A stretch of DNA of 64,000 nucleotides, taken from contig NZ_JAKLTS010000004.1 in assembly GCF_022012445.1 (NCBI RefSeq), positions 186,001-250,000 of the forward strand, written 5' to 3'. Positions 61,762 to 64,000 of this stretch are shown here, piece after piece; the first letter of the stretch is position 1, and each line of letters begins with the position of its first letter. The stretch comes from Massilia sp. TS11. Lineage in GTDB: Bacteria; Pseudomonadota; Gammaproteobacteria; Burkholderiales; Burkholderiaceae_D. A model generated the notes under the pieces. That model saw only the letters and a program-made list of their open reading frames with translations. It did no database searches and was not told where the DNA came from. The translations under genes were made by a program, and so were the position numbers.

Positions 61762-61983
61762 TTAGTCGTCGAGCTTGGCGATGGCCACGTCGGTCGACTT
61801 AATCAGGGCAATGACTTCATTGCCGACTTGCAGCCCCAGATCCTCCACCGACCGGGTAGTGATCACCGATGTGACGATGCCGCTGGGCGTTTCGATATCG
61901 ACTTCGGAGACGACCGGACCGAGAATGATCTCTTTGACCCGGCCACGGAACTGATTGCGTACATTGATGGTTGTCGTTTTCAT
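61762..61983 (-). CDS. Mop/TOBE domain protein (molybdate-binding-like)
   Basis: A 73-residue single TOBE/Mop domain: MKTTTINVRNQFRGRVKEI then GPVVSEVDIETPSGIVTSVIT and ALIKSTDVAIAKLDD. Mop proteins bind molybdate or other oxyanions as hexamers. It lies 26 bases upstream of the sulfate-binding protein gene, so the pair may handle related oxyanions. The ribosome binding site is weak. Confidence 0.9.
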   Translation of the reverse strand: MKTTTINVRNQFRGRVKEIILGPVVSEVDIETPSGIVTSVITTRSVEDLGLQVGNEVIALIKSTDVAIAKLDD

Positions 61984-61990
61984 GGAAATT

Positions 61991-62800
61991 TTATGAGCTG
62001 ATAAGAAGTGAGGCGGGCTGCCTGAAGGTCGAGGGATCGCGCAGGCGCCCGCCATGAAACAGCAGCAGCTCGGCGGATGGCAATGGCAGCCAGGATTCGT
62101 CGTCGGTCAGGGCCTCGGTGGCGATCACCGACATGCGGTCGTCCAGGTGATTGACATGGCCGAGCATGACGACCGAGCCCGTATCGCGCGAACATGCACT
62201 TTGAAATGGATAGGCGCGCTCCACGCAATACAGTCGCGTAGTCGCATGGGCGAACATGACCAGGCCATCGGACAGCAGGAAATTGAAAGAGCCGTGGCGC
62301 GCGATTACCGCCACCTGTTCCGACAGAGCGGCATGCAAGGCTTGCACATCGGGCGGCTGCACTCCCCAGCGCGCGTGCAAGTGGTTCAACAGATAGCAGA
62401 AGGCGCGCTCGCTATCGGTATTGCCGAATGGCGCAAATGGGCCGCGCATCACCGGCACAAATCCCTTCAGATCGCCATTGTGCGCAAACGACCAGGACCG
62501 GCCCCAAAGACGACGCACGAAGGGATGACAGTTTTCGCGGGCGACTGCACCCTGCGTCGCTTTGCGGACATGTGCCACGATGTTCCGCGCGCGGATCGGC
62601 GCCTCGCGCAAGGCCGCGGCGATCGGTGATGCGGCCGCGGCCCGCTCCTCGACAAATAAGCGGCAGCCTTCGGCCGTATGAAACGCGATACCCCAGCCAT
62701 CGGCGTGATGGCCGGTGCGCCCGCCGCGCTCACAAAAGCCGCTGAAGCTGAAGTTCAGCGCCGCCGGTTTCAGGCTATTCATTCCCAGCAATTGACACAT
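61991..62800 (-). CDS. Class II glutamine amidotransferase (YafJ-like)
   Basis: A 269-residue N-terminal-nucleophile amidotransferase. The chain starts MCQLLGMN, so Cys2 becomes the catalytic residue after Met removal. ERGGRTGHHADGWGIAF, AHVRKATQG and SFAHNGDLKGF are the glutamine-site motifs. It would release ammonia from glutamine or a gamma-glutamyl compound. GAGGGG precedes the ATG at 62800, and an upstream in-frame start would bury Cys2, so the short start is right. Confidence 0.92.
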   Translation of the reverse strand: MCQLLGMNSLKPAALNFSFSGFCERGGRTGHHADGWGIAFHTAEGCRLFVEERAAAASPIAAALREAPIRARNIVAHVRKATQGAVARENCHPFVRRLWGRSWSFAHNGDLKGFVPVMRGPFAPFGNTDSERAFCYLLNHLHARWGVQPPDVQALHAALSEQVAVIARHGSFNFLLSDGLVMFAHATTRLYCVERAYPFQSACSRDTGSVVMLGHVNHLDDRMSVIATEALTDDESWLPLPSAELLLFHGGRLRDPSTFRQPASLLISS

Positions 62801-62951
62801 ATGCCCCTCGGATTTGCTACCGGGGCTTATCGTGCCAGCCAAAGCGCGGGCACGAAACGAATCTTTTTGCGCTTGCTTATGCCAGAAAATTCGTTCTATC
62901 GCCGGCCAGCGGCGGCTTAATCTGCGGGGGATTTATTCATTGGGCGAGGTT

Positions 62952-63776
62952 ATGAAGCACCCCATTTTGCAGGCCTATCTGGAAAGACTGGCTAATGCGG
63001 CAGGCACGAACTCCAGCCTCTGGCGCGCACCTGATGGCGTCACGCAGGGCCGCTTTTTCAAGGCGACACTCACGAGCGCATTTCAGCCGATCCGCAGTTT
63101 CGATGGCGGTAAGCTGCTGGGATTTGACGCCCTCGTGCGCAGCGGGCCAGACGGCGCGGCCGGTCTGTCGCCGTTCAAATTATTGGACGGCGCCGCCAGC
63201 GAAGAGGAATCGATTCACCTCGACCGCCTGTGCCGGACCCTCCATGCCATCAATTTCTTCCGCCAGGCCGATGAGCAATCGGGCGAGCTCTATCTGCGCG
63301 TGCATGACCGCTTGCTGGCGGCCGTGGACAGCAATCACGGTTACGCATTCCTGCGCATTTTGCAGGCGCTGGAATTGCCGATACATCGCATCGTCCTGGC
63401 ATTGCCGGCCACCAGCCCCACGCAGGCCTGGCTGCTCAATTACGTGGCGGATAACTATCGGCGAAATGGCTTCCGTCTGGCCGTGCAGGCAGCGTCGATC
63501 GCCGGTGCCGCCGACGCGGTGGAGCGCATCCGGCCCGCCGCCATCAAGCTGGACGCCAGTATCGTGAGCGACCCGCTGGCGCTGCGGGATCTGATCTTGG
63601 CTTGCCGCAGCAATGCGGCCAGATTGATTGTAAAACGGGTGGAATCGCTGGCCACGCTCGATCAATTGGCGCTGGCCGCAGAAGGGGCGGAGACGAGTGT
63701 GGCAGTGCAAGGCTTTGCAATTGGCGCGGCCAATGCCGAGTTGCTTGGCGCCGCCCCGCTACCGGCAGCGGCCTGA
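62952..63776 (+). CDS. Degenerate EAL domain protein
   Basis: A 274-residue protein with an EAL fold but altered catalytic motifs. FQPIRSFDGGKLLGFDALVRS shows the entry to the domain, with FDAL (D59) in place of the EAL Glu. The conserved Asn and DDFGTG regions are replaced (YLRVHDRLL, VQAASIAGAADAV). KLDASIVSD and AEGAET remain recognisable. The protein should lack c-di-GMP phosphodiesterase activity and may bind the nucleotide or a partner instead. GAGG lies 3 bases before the ATG. It is divergent from the amidotransferase. Confidence 0.8.
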   Translation: MKHPILQAYLERLANAAGTNSSLWRAPDGVTQGRFFKATLTSAFQPIRSFDGGKLLGFDALVRSGPDGAAGLSPFKLLDGAASEEESIHLDRLCRTLHAINFFRQADEQSGELYLRVHDRLLAAVDSNHGYAFLRILQALELPIHRIVLALPATSPTQAWLLNYVADNYRRNGFRLAVQAASIAGAADAVERIRPAAIKLDASIVSDPLALRDLILACRSNAARLIVKRVESLATLDQLALAAEGAETSVAVQGFAIGAANAELLGAAPLPAAA

Positions 63777-63794
63777 TCGCCAAAGCCGCCCGCG

Positions 63795-64000
63795 CTATTC
63801 GTTGGGATTATTGCGGCACATGAATTTGCACATCTTTTCATGTTCCTCTTTGTGCATTTCAAGCTCATCCTGCTCTTCTTTTTGAATGAGCTTCAGTTTG
63901 TCCGGGTCAGACTCTTTGCTCAGGCGATCGCGGATATTCTTCAAGCGTTCGTCCGACTTTGCCTTTTTCGGATTGGCAGGATCGACACTCAAGCAGCGAC
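63795..64000 (-). CDS. Lys/Glu-rich small protein, 5' end cut off
   Basis: The frame is open to the window edge, so the start is outside. The visible 68 residues are highly charged: an N-terminal part ending CLSVDPANPKKAKSDERLK, then a helical Glu/Lys-rich stretch (DKLKLIQKEEQDELEMHKEE) and a final CKFMCRNNPNE with two Cys. A helical coiled segment is likely. I cannot name a family. Confidence 0.6.
   Translation of the reverse strand, partial: RCLSVDPANPKKAKSDERLKNIRDRLSKESDPDKLKLIQKEEQDELEMHKEEHEKMCKFMCRNNPNE

Noticed and set aside
62840..62900. Sigma-54-type promoter before the EAL-like gene
   Set aside because: A GGCACG-like and a TTTGC-like element are present but their spacing does not fit the -24/-12 rule.

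Overview
The window is GC-rich, densely coded chromosomal DNA with short intergenic gaps, many ATGA start/stop overlaps and AGGAG-type ribosome binding sites. The gene families (HU, a QseBC-like two-component pair, wbp-type polysaccharide genes, an ars operon, RecQ, an MCP, a YafJ-type amidotransferase) point to a free-living motile Gram-negative betaproteobacterium. Oxalobacteraceae (Massilia/Duganella/Janthinobacterium-like) is my best guess; this is inferred from gene content and composition, not from a marker gene. I saw no tRNA, rRNA, insertion sequence, prophage or CRISPR array.

Layout. 1-1980: a cut-off secreted protein, a Pro-rich small ORF, an esterase-like hydrolase, a 2Fe-2S ferredoxin and HU. 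2258-15258 (plus strand): an exopolysaccharide/O-antigen type operon with a soluble CapD/FlaA1-like 4,6-dehydratase, a WbpB-WbpD-WbpE set for a 2,3-diamino uronic acid, flippase, polymerase, two GT4 glycosyltransferases, a GNAT-like protein, a NodB-fold deacetylase, a second sugar aminotransferase, and an initiating phosphoglycosyltransferase fused to a membrane acyltransferase. Facing it on the minus strand (15255-28724) are a tandem beta-helix lipoprotein, a Wzc-like protein whose kinase site is degenerate, Wza, and a galactose operon galT-galK-GH2-(glycosyltransferase/UDP-galactopyranose-mutase fusion)-galE. Together these can activate and assemble sugars, flip and polymerise repeat units, and export polymer through Wza. 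Galactofuranose is a likely component.

28994-45723 is mostly housekeeping and accessory genes: RecQ, an MCP with a C-terminal Cache domain, a secreted YciI-like protein, an orphan LivK-type binding protein, a DUF748 protein, a glycine-zipper protein, an M20 peptidase, a sorbosone-dehydrogenase-like protein, a phytanoyl-CoA dioxygenase-like protein, and cytochrome b561-QseB-QseC-TruC as one operon. A 46-residue membrane peptide gene diverges from that operon.

46006-51513 is a divergent arsenic locus. Minus strand: arsR-arsC-arsD-arsA-aquaporin, with no ArsB/Acr3 pump. Plus strand: a second arsR and a flavoprotein with a Cys-rich tail. The second arsR and the flavoprotein share an 18-bp palindromic operator. 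An orphan copper-chaperone-like HMA protein with a MerR-type promoter and another acyltransferase follow.

53168-60735 holds an amino-acid permease, two cupins, a VOC protein, an unknown protein, an SDR, a 3-hydroxyisobutyrate-dehydrogenase-like enzyme, a GST-kappa/HCCA-isomerase-like protein, a CmcJ/NvfI-family protein and a divergent LysR regulator. This looks like an undescribed small-molecule pathway. The window ends with a sulfate-type binding protein, a Mop/TOBE protein, a class II amidotransferase, a degenerate EAL protein and a cut-off Lys/Glu-rich protein.
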